A stretch of 31,894 bases of DNA. It comes from JBCCTJ01 sp039198585. GTDB lineage: Bacteria > Bacteroidota > Bacteroidia > Cytophagales > Amoebophilaceae. The stretch covers positions 1 through 31,894 of the forward strand of contig JBCCTJ010000011.1 of NCBI GenBank assembly GCA_039198585.1, in the 5' to 3' direction. Below, piece after piece: positions 1 to 7,905 of this stretch. The notes under the pieces were generated by a model, which was not told the DNA's origin, made no database searches, and worked only from the letters and a program-made list of their open reading frames with translations. Position numbers and translations under genes: made by a program. Each line of letters begins with the position of its first letter. Position 1 is the stretch's first letter.

Positions 1-251
1 CTTTTTTCAAAGATTTGATTTCCCTTTTTTTCTGTAGTTAAGAAAGGTAGCAGCAGGCAATTTTCTAATAGAAAATAAGAAAAAATCAAAATTTTAACTT
101 GCATGCTACTAAATTTATAACAAATATATTTTATAGTATTTATATTCTTATCTTAATACTTTATAGTTTATGCTTAAAACCACTTTGTCAGGTAAATATA
201 GAACTTTTGAGGTTAACAATTACTTTCAGTGTTGGTAAGCTATTCTTTTAA

Positions 252-1256
252 TTACTCAATAAAACTCACGCTTTTCTGGCTATCTTCACTTTCTTTCACT
301 TCTTTTTGATTTTCATTTTTATTAACTCTCTCTTTCATGATTATTTTTTGAGGCTTGGGCTCTCTAACATAGAGGGTATCTTGGTCCTGAATTTTCAAAG
401 TATCTAAACGATCTAAGTGATTCAACGGAGTATATGGGCTATTCTTTCTTGGAATCGTGCCATCTATTTTCCAATTAGTTAATATTTTAATCGTGTCAAT
501 CACTTGACTAATATGATTAATGTTTGTAAGCTTGATTTTTTTTATATGTTGAGAATCAATGTGATGGATAGATAGCACGATAGAAGTAATAGCATTTTTT
601 TTTCTCCATAAATAGACAAGGTCCCCATTTTTTAGATCTCCTACCCCTTTAGAAGAGAGTATATCATAGTGAATATAGTTATAGTTTTTGTTAGATTTTT
701 CTTGGAATTTTTTTATAATGAGTTCTTTCAATGCTAGGTATGCATAATTATTAACAAACTGGTAGTCTTTTCTTGAAAAAGTGACCATATGTATTGCATT
801 ACTTTCCTGAAATTTAGCAAATATAGTAGTCGTTTGATCACTGTTATCTAGTAGAATAATTGCATAGAGGATATCATGATTATTCAAACCTAAACTAGAC
901 AAAGTAGGGTTCCCTTTTAATTGGTTGTTGGGCCCAGGAGGGCTTTTGAAAATCAGCACCTCTCTCTTCTTTTTTGTATCAAATAGTCTGACTTTCTTTT
1001 TGTTATTTGTCTTGGAAAATTCTTGTTGTAGAATAGCTTGCTGCAAGTTAGCAAGCGTATCTGTTGGGTTTACTTTAATAGGTATTTTAGAAACAGGCTT
1101 ACACCCTTCTTTGATCTGAATAAATAAGTAAATAACGTTAATCTGCTTTTGTTTTAATTTTTTTTGCGTGGCAATAGCCTCTGCACCATGCGTGCAAGGG
1201 AGTAAAGAAGCTCCTAAGATTAGTAGAATAGATAGTATTGTTTTTTGTTTGTCCAT
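252..1256 (-). CDS. Secreted protein with tandem ubiquitin-like (beta-grasp) domains
   Basis: Protein of 334 aa. A hydrophobic signal peptide covers about residues 6-23 (ILSILLILGASLLP), with likely cleavage near residues 34-37. Residues 39-137 read like ubiquitin: a first strand (VIYLFIQIK), a second strand and helix (IKVNPTDTLANLQQAI, compare ubiquitin EVEPSDTIENVKAKI), a KVRLFD strand, then NPTLSSLGLNNHDILYAI matching ubiquitin's RTLSDYNIQKESTLHLV. A third domain at about 231-304 ends LDTLKIQDQDTLYVRE, the same closing pattern. Residues 143-226 (ending LKNGDLVYLW) may be a more diverged copy. The tail 305-334 is charged and has no C-terminal diglycine, so conjugation to targets is unlikely. 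The gene diverges from uvrA. The fold call is by eye from motif order; export and a host-directed role are inferred. No enzyme motif is seen. Confidence 0.85.
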   Translation of the reverse strand: MDKQKTILSILLILGASLLPCTHGAEAIATQKKLKQKQINVIYLFIQIKEGCKPVSKIPIKVNPTDTLANLQQAILQQEFSKTNNKKKVRLFDTKKKREVLIFKSPPGPNNQLKGNPTLSSLGLNNHDILYAIILLDNSDQTTTIFAKFQESNAIHMVTFSRKDYQFVNNYAYLALKELIIKKFQEKSNKNYNYIHYDILSSKGVGDLKNGDLVYLWRKKNAITSIVLSIHHIDSQHIKKIKLTNINHISQVIDTIKILTNWKIDGTIPRKNSPYTPLNHLDRLDTLKIQDQDTLYVREPKPQKIIMKERVNKNENQKEVKESEDSQKSVSFIE

Positions 1257-1282
1257 TTTCTTTGTTACTTTTAGGTAAAAAT

Positions 1283-1315
1283 TTGACTTTATTTATAATA
1301 AAAATAGAAAGTCAA
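1283..1315. promoter_or_regulatory. Inverted repeat upstream of the ubiquitin-like protein gene
   Basis: Two perfect 8-base arms, TTGACTTT (1283-1290) and AAAGTCAA (1308-1315), lie 27-59 bases upstream of the minus-strand start at 1256, inside the 228-base divergent region shared with uvrA. The spacing of 17 bases is long for a hairpin loop but fits a site for a dimeric regulator. No regulator is known; the region is AT-rich, so chance remains possible. Confidence 0.3.
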
Positions 1316-1484
1316 TCGTTAAGTACCAAAATAGTGTCAATTTTTTCTCTTTTTGCTATCCTTCTTCTACATTTGGTATTTGTGTCTTGCTACGTTAAAA
1401 TAATAACTAGACAATGGTTCTGATAGTATGTAGACTAGGTAATGTACATGATAACAAGTTAAGAGCACATTTTTATTGACTTAT

Positions 1485-4301
1485 ATGACGACTATGTTCA
1501 CAGCTAGAAAGACTAACTACATTCATGTAAAAGGAGCCCAAACGCACAATCTCAAGCATATAGATGTAGATATTCCGCATCATCAACTGATTGTTATCAC
1601 AGGTCGCTCTGGTTCGGGCAAGTCTTCACTAGCCTTTGACACTATTTTTGCTAGAGGTCAGCGAATTTATATGGAAAGCCTCAACGCTTATGCTCGTCAA
1701 TTCTTAGGTAAGGTAGGCAATCCACCTGTCCAATCCATCCAGGGGCTTTTACCAAGTATAGGTATGCAACAAAAAACTAAGAATACCAACCCTCGTGCTC
1801 GTGTAGCTACGAGTGCTGACCTTTATGCCTACCTAAAACTCCTGTATGCTAGAATTGGGAAAACTTATTCTCCTATTACTGGTATGCAGGTTAAAAAGCA
1901 TACTGTTGATGATGTATTAAAGTATATAGAAAAGCTGCCGAATGAATCTAAGGTATTGATATTAGTACCAATGATCTCCACTAAGCCAGAAGAATGGAAA
2001 AATATTTTAACTATCGAAATCGGCAAAGGATTTACTCGTATGATTCAAAACGGAACAGTAAAACTCTTAGAAGATGCCATGCAAGATGCTCCTCCCCAGC
2101 TCAATGATAAGCTCTATCTTGTCATTGACAGGATAGTTATTAATAAAGAGAATCTCAGTTTACGTAAGCGGCTAGCTGAATCTGTACAAACAGCTTTTTT
2201 TGAAGGCAAGGGACAATGTTTCATTCAAACAATGGGAGAGAAATCCCCAGTGCTTTTTTCAGATATATTTGAACTGGATGGTATTGTTTTTGAAGAGCCT
2301 ACTCTACAGCTTTTTAACTTTAATAACTCCTATGGAGCATGTCAGATATGTCGAGGTTGGGGACAGTGTGTAGAAATAGATCCACAGAAAGTGATTCCTT
2401 ATCCAACACTTTCTATTGTACAAGGAGCTGTATTACCTTGGGAAGGTATGATGATGAAAGAGTGGAAAATTAATTTTTTAGACTATGCAAAACAGTCTAA
2501 GTTTCCCATTTATAAGCCTTACAAGGATTTAAGTGAAAAGCAAAAAAAAATAATATGGGAAGGAGATGGAAAAAAAGTGAAGGGTATTAATGATTTTTTT
2601 GACCTCGTGGAGACTAGGTTGCACAAAATATCATATCGTATTTTACAGGCTCGCTATCGTGGATTTGTAACATGCAGTAAGTGTCAAGGAGTTGGATTAC
2701 GAGGAGATGCTGACTATGTTAAGATTGAGGGGAAAAGCATTCTGGATCTTATGAATATGTCTGTTGATGAGACACTTGACTTCTTTAAGAACTTAAGTTT
2801 AAGTGCATATCAAAAGCAAGCTGGTAAAATTCTCATAGAGAATATACGTAAAAAACTCCAGTATTTAGTGAAAGTAGGGCTTGGTTATCTTTCTTTAAAC
2901 CGTAGAACTAAAACATTATCAGGTGGAGAATACCAGCGCCTAAGATTGGCCAAATCTTTAGGAAGTCCCTTGGTAGATGTTCTATATATTTTAGATGAGC
3001 CTACTATAGGACTTCATCCGCGTGATACTGATTTACTAGTAGAAGTTTTGGAGGATTTACAAAAGCTTGGTAATACAGTGATTGTGGTAGAGCATGAGGA
3101 ATCACTGATGAAAGCTGCCCACCATATCATAGATATAGGCCCCGGTGCAGGTAATTATGGAGGAGAAATTGTCTTTCAGGGTGCTTGGTCAGATTTATTA
3201 CAGGCAGATAAAAGCCAGACTGCAGCTTATCTGACAGGAAAAACATACATCCCTATTCCTGCTGCTAGAAAAGTGGCAAAATACACTATTACTTTAGAGG
3301 GAGTTGGCGTACACAATCTACGAGATATGACAGTTTCTTTTCCCTTAGAAGTACTGACCGTAATAACAGGAGTAAGTGGAAGTGGTAAGTCAAGCCTTAT
3401 AGAAAAAGTTCTTTATCCTGCTATGTGTAATTACTTGGGCATAGCCAATCCAGAGAAAAGTTATTATACACGGCTAAAAGGTCATGTAGATAGAATTCAA
3501 GCATTGGAATATGTAGGTCAAACACCACTTAATAAGTCTTCCCGTTCCAATGTAGTTACCTATTTGAAAGCTTATGATATGATCCGTAAGATATTTTCGG
3601 AAACAGCTCTTTCTGTAGCAAGAGGTTACACTCCTCAACTATTTTCGTTTAATACAGCAGGTGGGCGCTGTGAAACTTGTATGGGGGATGGTGAAGTGAA
3701 AATAGAGATGCAGTTTATGGCTGATGTGCACATTACTTGCGAGGATTGTCAAGGAAAGCGTTTCAAAGAGGCTATTCTTGCAGTGAAGTTTCAGGATAAA
3801 AATATAGCTGATGTACTAGCTATGACTGTAGATGAGAGCATTCTCTTTTTTGATGACTACGCTGCCATTACCACGAAAATGAAAGCACTTAAGCAGGTAG
3901 GATTAGGCTATTTGCGATTGGGGCAATCTTCAAGTACTTTTAGTGGAGGTGAAGCACAACGTGTTAAGCTGAGCTCCTACTTGCTTAAAAAACATGTGAC
4001 AACACCTACACTCTTTATTTTTGATGAACCTACTACTGGATTGCATTTTCATGATATTGCTCAACTAATCAAAGCTTTTCAAGCACTTCTTGCAGAGGGA
4101 CATACTGTCATTGTAATAGAACATAATACAGAAGTTATGAAATGTGCAGATTGGATTATTGATCTAGGCCCAGAAGCTGGTAGTCGGGGTGGTACAATAG
4201 TATTTGAAGGTATTCCTGAAAAACTGGTAAAAAATAAGAAAAGTCAAACAGCTCGTTATTTAAATGAAAAATTGATCAAAGATCACAAATTATCCTCATA
4301 A
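1485..4301 (+). CDS. uvrA: Excinuclease ABC subunit A (UvrA)
   Basis: DNA damage recognition ATPase of nucleotide excision repair; it loads UvrB at lesions. About 938 aa, the usual UvrA length. Two ABC ATPase modules are visible: Walker A GRSGSGKSS near residue 40, signature LSGGEYQRLRLAKS and Walker B/D-loop LYILDEPTIGLHP; then second Walker A GVSGSGKSS, signature FSGGEAQRVKLSS and LFIFDEPTTGLHF. Cys pairs CQICRGWG, CSKCQGVG, CETCMGDG and CEDCQGKR are present. The first CxxC of the N-terminal zinc site of E. coli UvrA is absent (FELDG at that place), as I recall for Bacteroidota UvrA. ATG at 1485 is chosen; ATG 1494 or TTG 1476 are possible. The gene stands alone, divergent from the secreted protein. 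Intact, so excision repair was probably retained. Confidence 0.97.
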   Translation: MTTMFTARKTNYIHVKGAQTHNLKHIDVDIPHHQLIVITGRSGSGKSSLAFDTIFARGQRIYMESLNAYARQFLGKVGNPPVQSIQGLLPSIGMQQKTKNTNPRARVATSADLYAYLKLLYARIGKTYSPITGMQVKKHTVDDVLKYIEKLPNESKVLILVPMISTKPEEWKNILTIEIGKGFTRMIQNGTVKLLEDAMQDAPPQLNDKLYLVIDRIVINKENLSLRKRLAESVQTAFFEGKGQCFIQTMGEKSPVLFSDIFELDGIVFEEPTLQLFNFNNSYGACQICRGWGQCVEIDPQKVIPYPTLSIVQGAVLPWEGMMMKEWKINFLDYAKQSKFPIYKPYKDLSEKQKKIIWEGDGKKVKGINDFFDLVETRLHKISYRILQARYRGFVTCSKCQGVGLRGDADYVKIEGKSILDLMNMSVDETLDFFKNLSLSAYQKQAGKILIENIRKKLQYLVKVGLGYLSLNRRTKTLSGGEYQRLRLAKSLGSPLVDVLYILDEPTIGLHPRDTDLLVEVLEDLQKLGNTVIVVEHEESLMKAAHHIIDIGPGAGNYGGEIVFQGAWSDLLQADKSQTAAYLTGKTYIPIPAARKVAKYTITLEGVGVHNLRDMTVSFPLEVLTVITGVSGSGKSSLIEKVLYPAMCNYLGIANPEKSYYTRLKGHVDRIQALEYVGQTPLNKSSRSNVVTYLKAYDMIRKIFSETALSVARGYTPQLFSFNTAGGRCETCMGDGEVKIEMQFMADVHITCEDCQGKRFKEAILAVKFQDKNIADVLAMTVDESILFFDDYAAITTKMKALKQVGLGYLRLGQSSSTFSGGEAQRVKLSSYLLKKHVTTPTLFIFDEPTTGLHFHDIAQLIKAFQALLAEGHTVIVIEHNTEVMKCADWIIDLGPEAGSRGGTIVFEGIPEKLVKNKKSQTARYLNEKLIKDHKLSS

Positions 4302-4368
4302 AGCTTGTAATTATTTTATCTTTACGAATATTGCTCTTTCTAGTAAATTGAGTAGCATTCTTTTTTGT

Positions 4369-4815
4369 ATGAAAAAAAATCTAATAAAAATAAAATATAC
4401 AATATTAATGTCTTTTTTATTAGGCTTAGTTAGAGCATCCGTTTATCAAAGTGTTATTAGGCTTTATAAAGCTATTGTTGCAGAAAACTCCTGTAATAAT
4501 TTACAATTAGATGGCTTTCAATGAACAATTTTCAAAGATGGTAATGTAGATGGTATATTTTATATGTCTAATCTTAGCAGCCAATATGCTAATGAGTTTT
4601 ATTGGACTTCCAAATTTTACACCAATAATAATTTATTTGATCAGGTAAATATTAAGAATTTTCACATATTTAACTAAGCATCAGATATATTTGATTTTAG
4701 TTTTAAGATTAACGACAAAGGAGTTGAAAGCCTTAAGAGCTTTGAAGTTAAAATAGAGGGAAGAGAGTTTTTTATGGTAAATTGTTGTAGCATTTCTGTA
4801 CTAATAAAAAATTAA
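4369..4815 (+). pseudogene. Broken gene for a small secreted protein
   Basis: One frame runs 148 codons from ATG 4369 to TAA 4813-4815, interrupted by TGA at 4522-4524 and TAA at 4675-4677. The reading on both sides of each stop stays protein-like (for example DGIFYMSNLSSQYANEFYW, then FEVKIEGREFFMVN). The first 25 residues (MKKNLIKIKYTILMSFLLGL) look like a signal peptide. TGA and TAA both end intact genes here, so recoding is not a good explanation. The product is not recognised; a resemblance of the N-terminus to pilin-like leaders is too weak to use. It lies 67 bases downstream of uvrA, same strand. Confidence 0.6.
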
Positions 4816-5065
4816 TTAGTATTTTCTTCTTATAGTATAGTAACTGTATTAGTAGTTGTTTTTATCTTTTTCACTCACATTTCTTAGAAAAGAAAGAGAA
4901 AGATTTCTTTTGTCCCGAATTTTACTCTTATTTGAAAGAGGTTAATTTCTTTTGATACTAACTATTTCTCTATTTCTAAACCATAGTAGTCCATAGAATT
5001 TCCCTTTAGAGTATTCCTAACGGAGGAATATTCTGTATAGTTTATAGATAAATCATTTATTCTGG
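4816..5065. other. Intergenic stretch without a recognised gene
   Basis: Between the pseudogene and the dispersed repeat. Very AT-rich, with stops in all frames and no RNA or IS similarity that I can see. A short inverted pair around 5013-5034 (AGTATTCCTAACGGAGGAATATT) could form a small hairpin. Confidence 0.4.
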
Positions 5066-5300
5066 GGCAGTCAGAAGTAGGGACGTTTTTGTTGAAAACA
5101 TTCGTGAGTGCTCGAGAAGTTTTTCCGTTCATGTCTATAAGACAAAAAAAGAGGTAAAATTCACCGATTTTGGGTCCCTTTTTGATTTTCGGTAATTTTT
5201 ACAAATTTTATTAGCTATTCTTATCTAAAAAAATGTTAATAGAGTTGCCACAGCTATTTTTTAATGATTTATACAGTTTTGTATTTTGCTGAGTGCACCT
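5066..5300 (+). repeat. Dispersed repeat copy R1
   Basis: About 235 bases matching copy R3 (20346-20588) from GGCAGTCAGAAGTAG through a shared core (CGTTCATGTCTATAAG, AAAGAGGTAAAATTCACC, TTATTAGCT, TTCTTATCTA, AATAGAGTTGC, TTTTGTATT). Copy R2 (7021-7182) shares the core only. All three lie on the same strand, a short distance beyond the 3' end of a minus-strand gene, here the gene ending at 5476. The origin is unknown; a small non-autonomous element or an IS tail is possible. Confidence 0.75.
5147..5171 (-). terminator. Hairpin in repeat R1, candidate bidirectional terminator
   Basis: The arms AAAAGAGGT and ACCGATTTT flank the loop AAAATTC, with two mismatched positions, so this is the weakest of the three copies. 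Runs of A on the left and T on the right give a U tract to transcripts of either strand. On the minus strand it lies about 300 bases past the end of the 447-residue protein gene. Confidence 0.35.
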
Positions 5301-5475
5301 ATTCTAAAGTATCTTATAGAGTACGTTTCAAAAGTGGTCTTAAATTAATGATGAGTTCTTGCTCTAAGTCGGGGCTTTACTTTTTAATACTTGCATGTTG
5401 CGTAATAGGAAAAATATCCACATAGCTGTTGATGTTTATGTCATTTTTTAGCTATTCCAAAACAGATATGAAAAT

Positions 5476-6819
5476 TTAGCTGACATGCTTGGTTGTTTGC
5501 TCTTTCTTTTTTGCTAGTAGTTTTTTTTTCTTGTTGACTATAGTGATTAACATTCTGTCTATTATAATGCCTAGTACAATTCCAATGATATAAGCATGTA
5601 TGCCTATTGTCTTGCTTTCCGTGTTATGATCTAATTGTATGATTTTCTTTTCTATAGGCTGGGCTAGATATTGCTCACTTTCATTCAATAGTGACAGACT
5701 AGCTAATGATGCATCATCTCTGAATAAATTTTTACTGTCTCCCAATATATTCAATTCTAAATCAGGCGGTAATGTTATATTCGTGTTATCAAGATCTTCA
5801 TGATCTTGCGTATCACTCTTTGGTTGTTGTGTATCAGTTGTTATGCTGACTGTAGCATGATTTCCTGTCTCACTGATTTTTATTGGCGTTGTGGCATATT
5901 TGCTAGATGTTGCATCCACATCATCAAAATACTCATTTTCTTCCACTGCTACATCTTGCGCAGTCAATCTTGCATGCGACTGATTTTCTTTTTGTGTTGC
6001 TTGATTGCTGTCTATCATATCTTGATCTGCTTGTATGGATTCCACTCTACTACCCATCGTAGTATCGCCTGTTGCAGTGTTTAGCTCCAAGATGGTAGTA
6101 GGGCTATCCTGCTCTTCTAGATCGCTTGTTTCTTTTGTTGTATTATTACCTTCTTTTTCTAGTACTGTACCTGTGGTTTGTATGTTGATACAACTGCTCT
6201 CTGCTGATTTATGTGATGTTGCCTTTTCTTCTATTGGATCTGGATTGTTTCCCTGCATTGGCAGTTCGATTCGGTCACTGCTAGTATGATCAGTAGAAAA
6301 GGTATGAAGTCTAGGTAAAAGCCTAGTGCTGGCAAAACTGATATTGATCATGCGAGATAGCGCCAGCTCGGTACTAGGCTGATTTTTATTACCTACTTCT
6401 GTTGCCGTTAAGCTACTAGGAGGAGATAACGCTTTTTCAGATGTAGGTGTGGCTATTGATATGCCTGTTAAAATCATAAAGGCTTCTTTAGTTTGTAATA
6501 GCCTTATTAGCGTTAGGTACTTTTCCTGCAAAGAAGATAGTGGGCCACTTACATCATGATTATGAATTTTTGTATCCTTTTTTACACTTTTTCTACCGCT
6601 CTTTATTATAGATGCTATAACAGCATGTGTTTTTGAAAGACTACTTTGATAACCTGCTTTTTTATCTTTCTTTCTTAGTCCATGTATCCAAATTTCACGC
6701 TCGGCAGCAAAAATTTTTTTCTTCAACTGTAATATAGAACTTGCTTGGATAGGTGTGAAAATCACAGTGAAGTAGAGAAGCATTTCTCTTTTTTTTATTA
6801 GGTTGATTAATGTTTTCAT
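5476..6819 (-). CDS. Secreted, Ser/Thr-rich protein with C-terminal membrane anchor
   Basis: Protein of 447 aa, not recognised. An N-terminal hydrophobic stretch (MLLYFTVIFTPIQASS, residues 13-28) after a basic start suggests a signal peptide. The first 110 residues are Lys-rich and probably helical. Residues 125-400 are low complexity, rich in Ser, Thr, Asn, Gln, Asp and Glu, probably disordered. A single membrane segment at about 408-428 (YIIGIVLGIIIDRMLI) is followed by a strongly basic tail (NKKKKLLAKKKEQTTK). This predicts a large domain outside the inner membrane with its C-terminus in the cytoplasm. The same plan recurs in the proteins at 30099, 9956 and 13476. It is a lone gene between two repeat copies. 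A host-facing or envelope role is inference only. Confidence 0.85.
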   Translation of the reverse strand: MKTLINLIKKREMLLYFTVIFTPIQASSILQLKKKIFAAEREIWIHGLRKKDKKAGYQSSLSKTHAVIASIIKSGRKSVKKDTKIHNHDVSGPLSSLQEKYLTLIRLLQTKEAFMILTGISIATPTSEKALSPPSSLTATEVGNKNQPSTELALSRMINISFASTRLLPRLHTFSTDHTSSDRIELPMQGNNPDPIEEKATSHKSAESSCINIQTTGTVLEKEGNNTTKETSDLEEQDSPTTILELNTATGDTTMGSRVESIQADQDMIDSNQATQKENQSHARLTAQDVAVEENEYFDDVDATSSKYATTPIKISETGNHATVSITTDTQQPKSDTQDHEDLDNTNITLPPDLELNILGDSKNLFRDDASLASLSLLNESEQYLAQPIEKKIIQLDHNTESKTIGIHAYIIGIVLGIIIDRMLITIVNKKKKLLAKKKEQTTKHVS

Positions 6820-6842
6820 TTTGTTGTGTTTAAATACATATA

Positions 6843-6866
6843 AGATTTGTTTTGGACAACAAATCT
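6843..6866. promoter_or_regulatory. Perfect hairpin in the leader of the 447-residue protein gene
   Basis: Arms AGATTTGTT and AACAAATCT (9 of 9 pairs) with loop TTGGAC lie 24-47 bases upstream of the minus-strand start at 6819. No U tract follows on the minus strand, so a terminator is less likely than an operator or an mRNA leader structure. Confidence 0.4.
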
Positions 6867-7020
6867 GTACTCAACACAATAATAATGTATATTAGTATAA
6901 TAATCAGCTATTTAACTATAATTATTTATTTTATCTGTATAAATTAATTCAAAATAAAACATTTTTGTTTAAAAACATTTTATATGAGTTCTAGAGAGAA
7001 GATTTTTGATTCAAGTACAT

Positions 7021-7182
7021 AAGTAAAAAAGAGGTAAAATTCATCTCTTTTGGGTACTTTTTTGCATTTTCGTTTTTTTTACAATTTTTATCAGCTATGC
7101 TTATCTAGAAAGATGTTAGTAGCGTCGCGTATACAGCTACTTTTTAATGATTTCTATAGTTTCGTATTCTCTTGACTACCCC
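7021..7182 (+). repeat. Dispersed repeat copy R2 (core only)
   Basis: About 160 bases matching the core of R1 and R3 (AAAGAGGTAAAATTCA, TTTTGGGTAC, TTTTTATCAGCT, CTTATCTAGA, ACAGCTACTTTTTAATGATT). The left 75-90 bases found in R1 and R3 are missing or unrecognisable. It begins about 90 bases past the 3' end of rpsP on the minus strand, keeping the placement seen for the other copies. Confidence 0.7.
7027..7051 (-). terminator. Hairpin in repeat R2, candidate terminator for rpsP
   Basis: AAAAGAGGT pairs with ATCTCTTTT around loop AAAATTC. Relative to R3 the mismatched base has become a pair and another pair has become G-U, so pairing is kept while sequence changes. A and T runs on the two sides suit termination on either strand; rpsP ends at 7270. 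Confidence 0.45.
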
Positions 7183-7269
7183 TAGGAAAACAGAGATTTT
7201 TTCAAAAAAATGTTTTTAGAAGAATTCACTCATCTAATAATGTCTCAGTGAAGAGTTAGCTATAGTGTG

Positions 7270-7800
7270 CTACTTGTTCTTTTTAGCCTTGGAGTCTGAT
7301 TTTTTAGGAGCAGATGCCTTTTTAGGTGTAGGCTTCTTTTTTTTAGAACTGCTTGCTTTAGATGTTGATTGTGATTGCTCTTTTTTAGGTAAAATATTGA
7401 CTTCTTTGAATATAGCATCAACTAACTCACTAGTAATGATAGCATTAAATTTCTTGGTTTTACTAGCTTCTTTTTGTTTGTACCAGTCAATAAATCGCTT
7501 TTTAGCTACAGCTATACTAATTGCTCCTTTGCGTATGCCTGCTGCCAAGTGACGTACAAGTGTCATACCTGTAGAAGAGCATATGGCTCGCATTGTTTCA
7601 GTCGGTTCTGCTCCTTGCGAAAGCCACTTATAAAGTAGTTCAAATTGTATGTTAACTTGAGAAGGAGAGTGGTTAGGATTATAGGTGCCTAACTTTTGTA
7701 TGAATCTTCCATCACGTGGGGCTCGTGCATCTGCTACTATAATGCTGTATACAGGATAGTCTTTTTTCCCTCTTCGTGCTAATCTGATTTTAACTGCCAT
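7270..7800 (-). CDS. rpsP: 30S ribosomal protein S16
   Basis: Component of the small ribosomal subunit, needed for 30S assembly. The start MAVKIRLARRGKKDYPVYSI is the canonical S16 beginning, so ATG 7800 is chosen. A longer reading from 7842 adds 14 residues, but its ATG overlaps the -7 promoter element at 7840-7847. The product is 176 aa: an S16 core of about 85 residues, then an extension ending in an Ala/Ser/Lys-rich tail (SSKKKKPTPKKASAPKK), a feature of long Bacteroidota S16 proteins. Single gene; the usual rimM/trmD partners are not adjacent. It diverges from the transporter at 7906. Confidence 0.96.
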   Translation of the reverse strand: MAVKIRLARRGKKDYPVYSIIVADARAPRDGRFIQKLGTYNPNHSPSQVNIQFELLYKWLSQGAEPTETMRAICSSTGMTLVRHLAAGIRKGAISIAVAKKRFIDWYKQKEASKTKKFNAIITSELVDAIFKEVNILPKKEQSQSTSKASSSKKKKPTPKKASAPKKSDSKAKKNK

Positions 7801-7839
7801 AATGCGATTTTGTAAAATATGTATGGTAAAAAACTTCCT

Positions 7840-7871
7840 CAAAAGTAGTGTTTTTTTTCATAAAAGCGCAA
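7840..7871 (-). promoter_or_regulatory. Bacteroidota-type promoter of rpsP
   Basis: Read on the minus strand, TTG (7871-7869), a 21-base spacer and TACTTTTG (7847-7840) fit the Bacteroidota -33/-7 consensus TTG-N19-23-TAnnTTTG exactly. Transcription would start near 7833, giving a leader of about 33 bases before ATG 7800. Confidence 0.6.
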
Positions 7872-7905
7872 TTTTATATCCACTCACTGTAATTTTACGC
7901 TTTAA

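Noticed and set aside
925..1423. Plus-strand ORFs opposite and beside the ubiquitin-like protein gene
   Set aside because: They are Leu/Phe/Ser-rich antisense readings of a better-supported gene or of its AT-rich promoter region.
4369..4450. Pseudogene N-terminus as a type IV pilin-like leader
   Set aside because: Only a generic hydrophobic segment; the Gly-Glu processing pattern is missing.
7798..7842. Longer S16 start at 7842
   Set aside because: It adds 14 residues before the canonical MAVKIRL and its ATG overlaps a perfect -7 promoter box.
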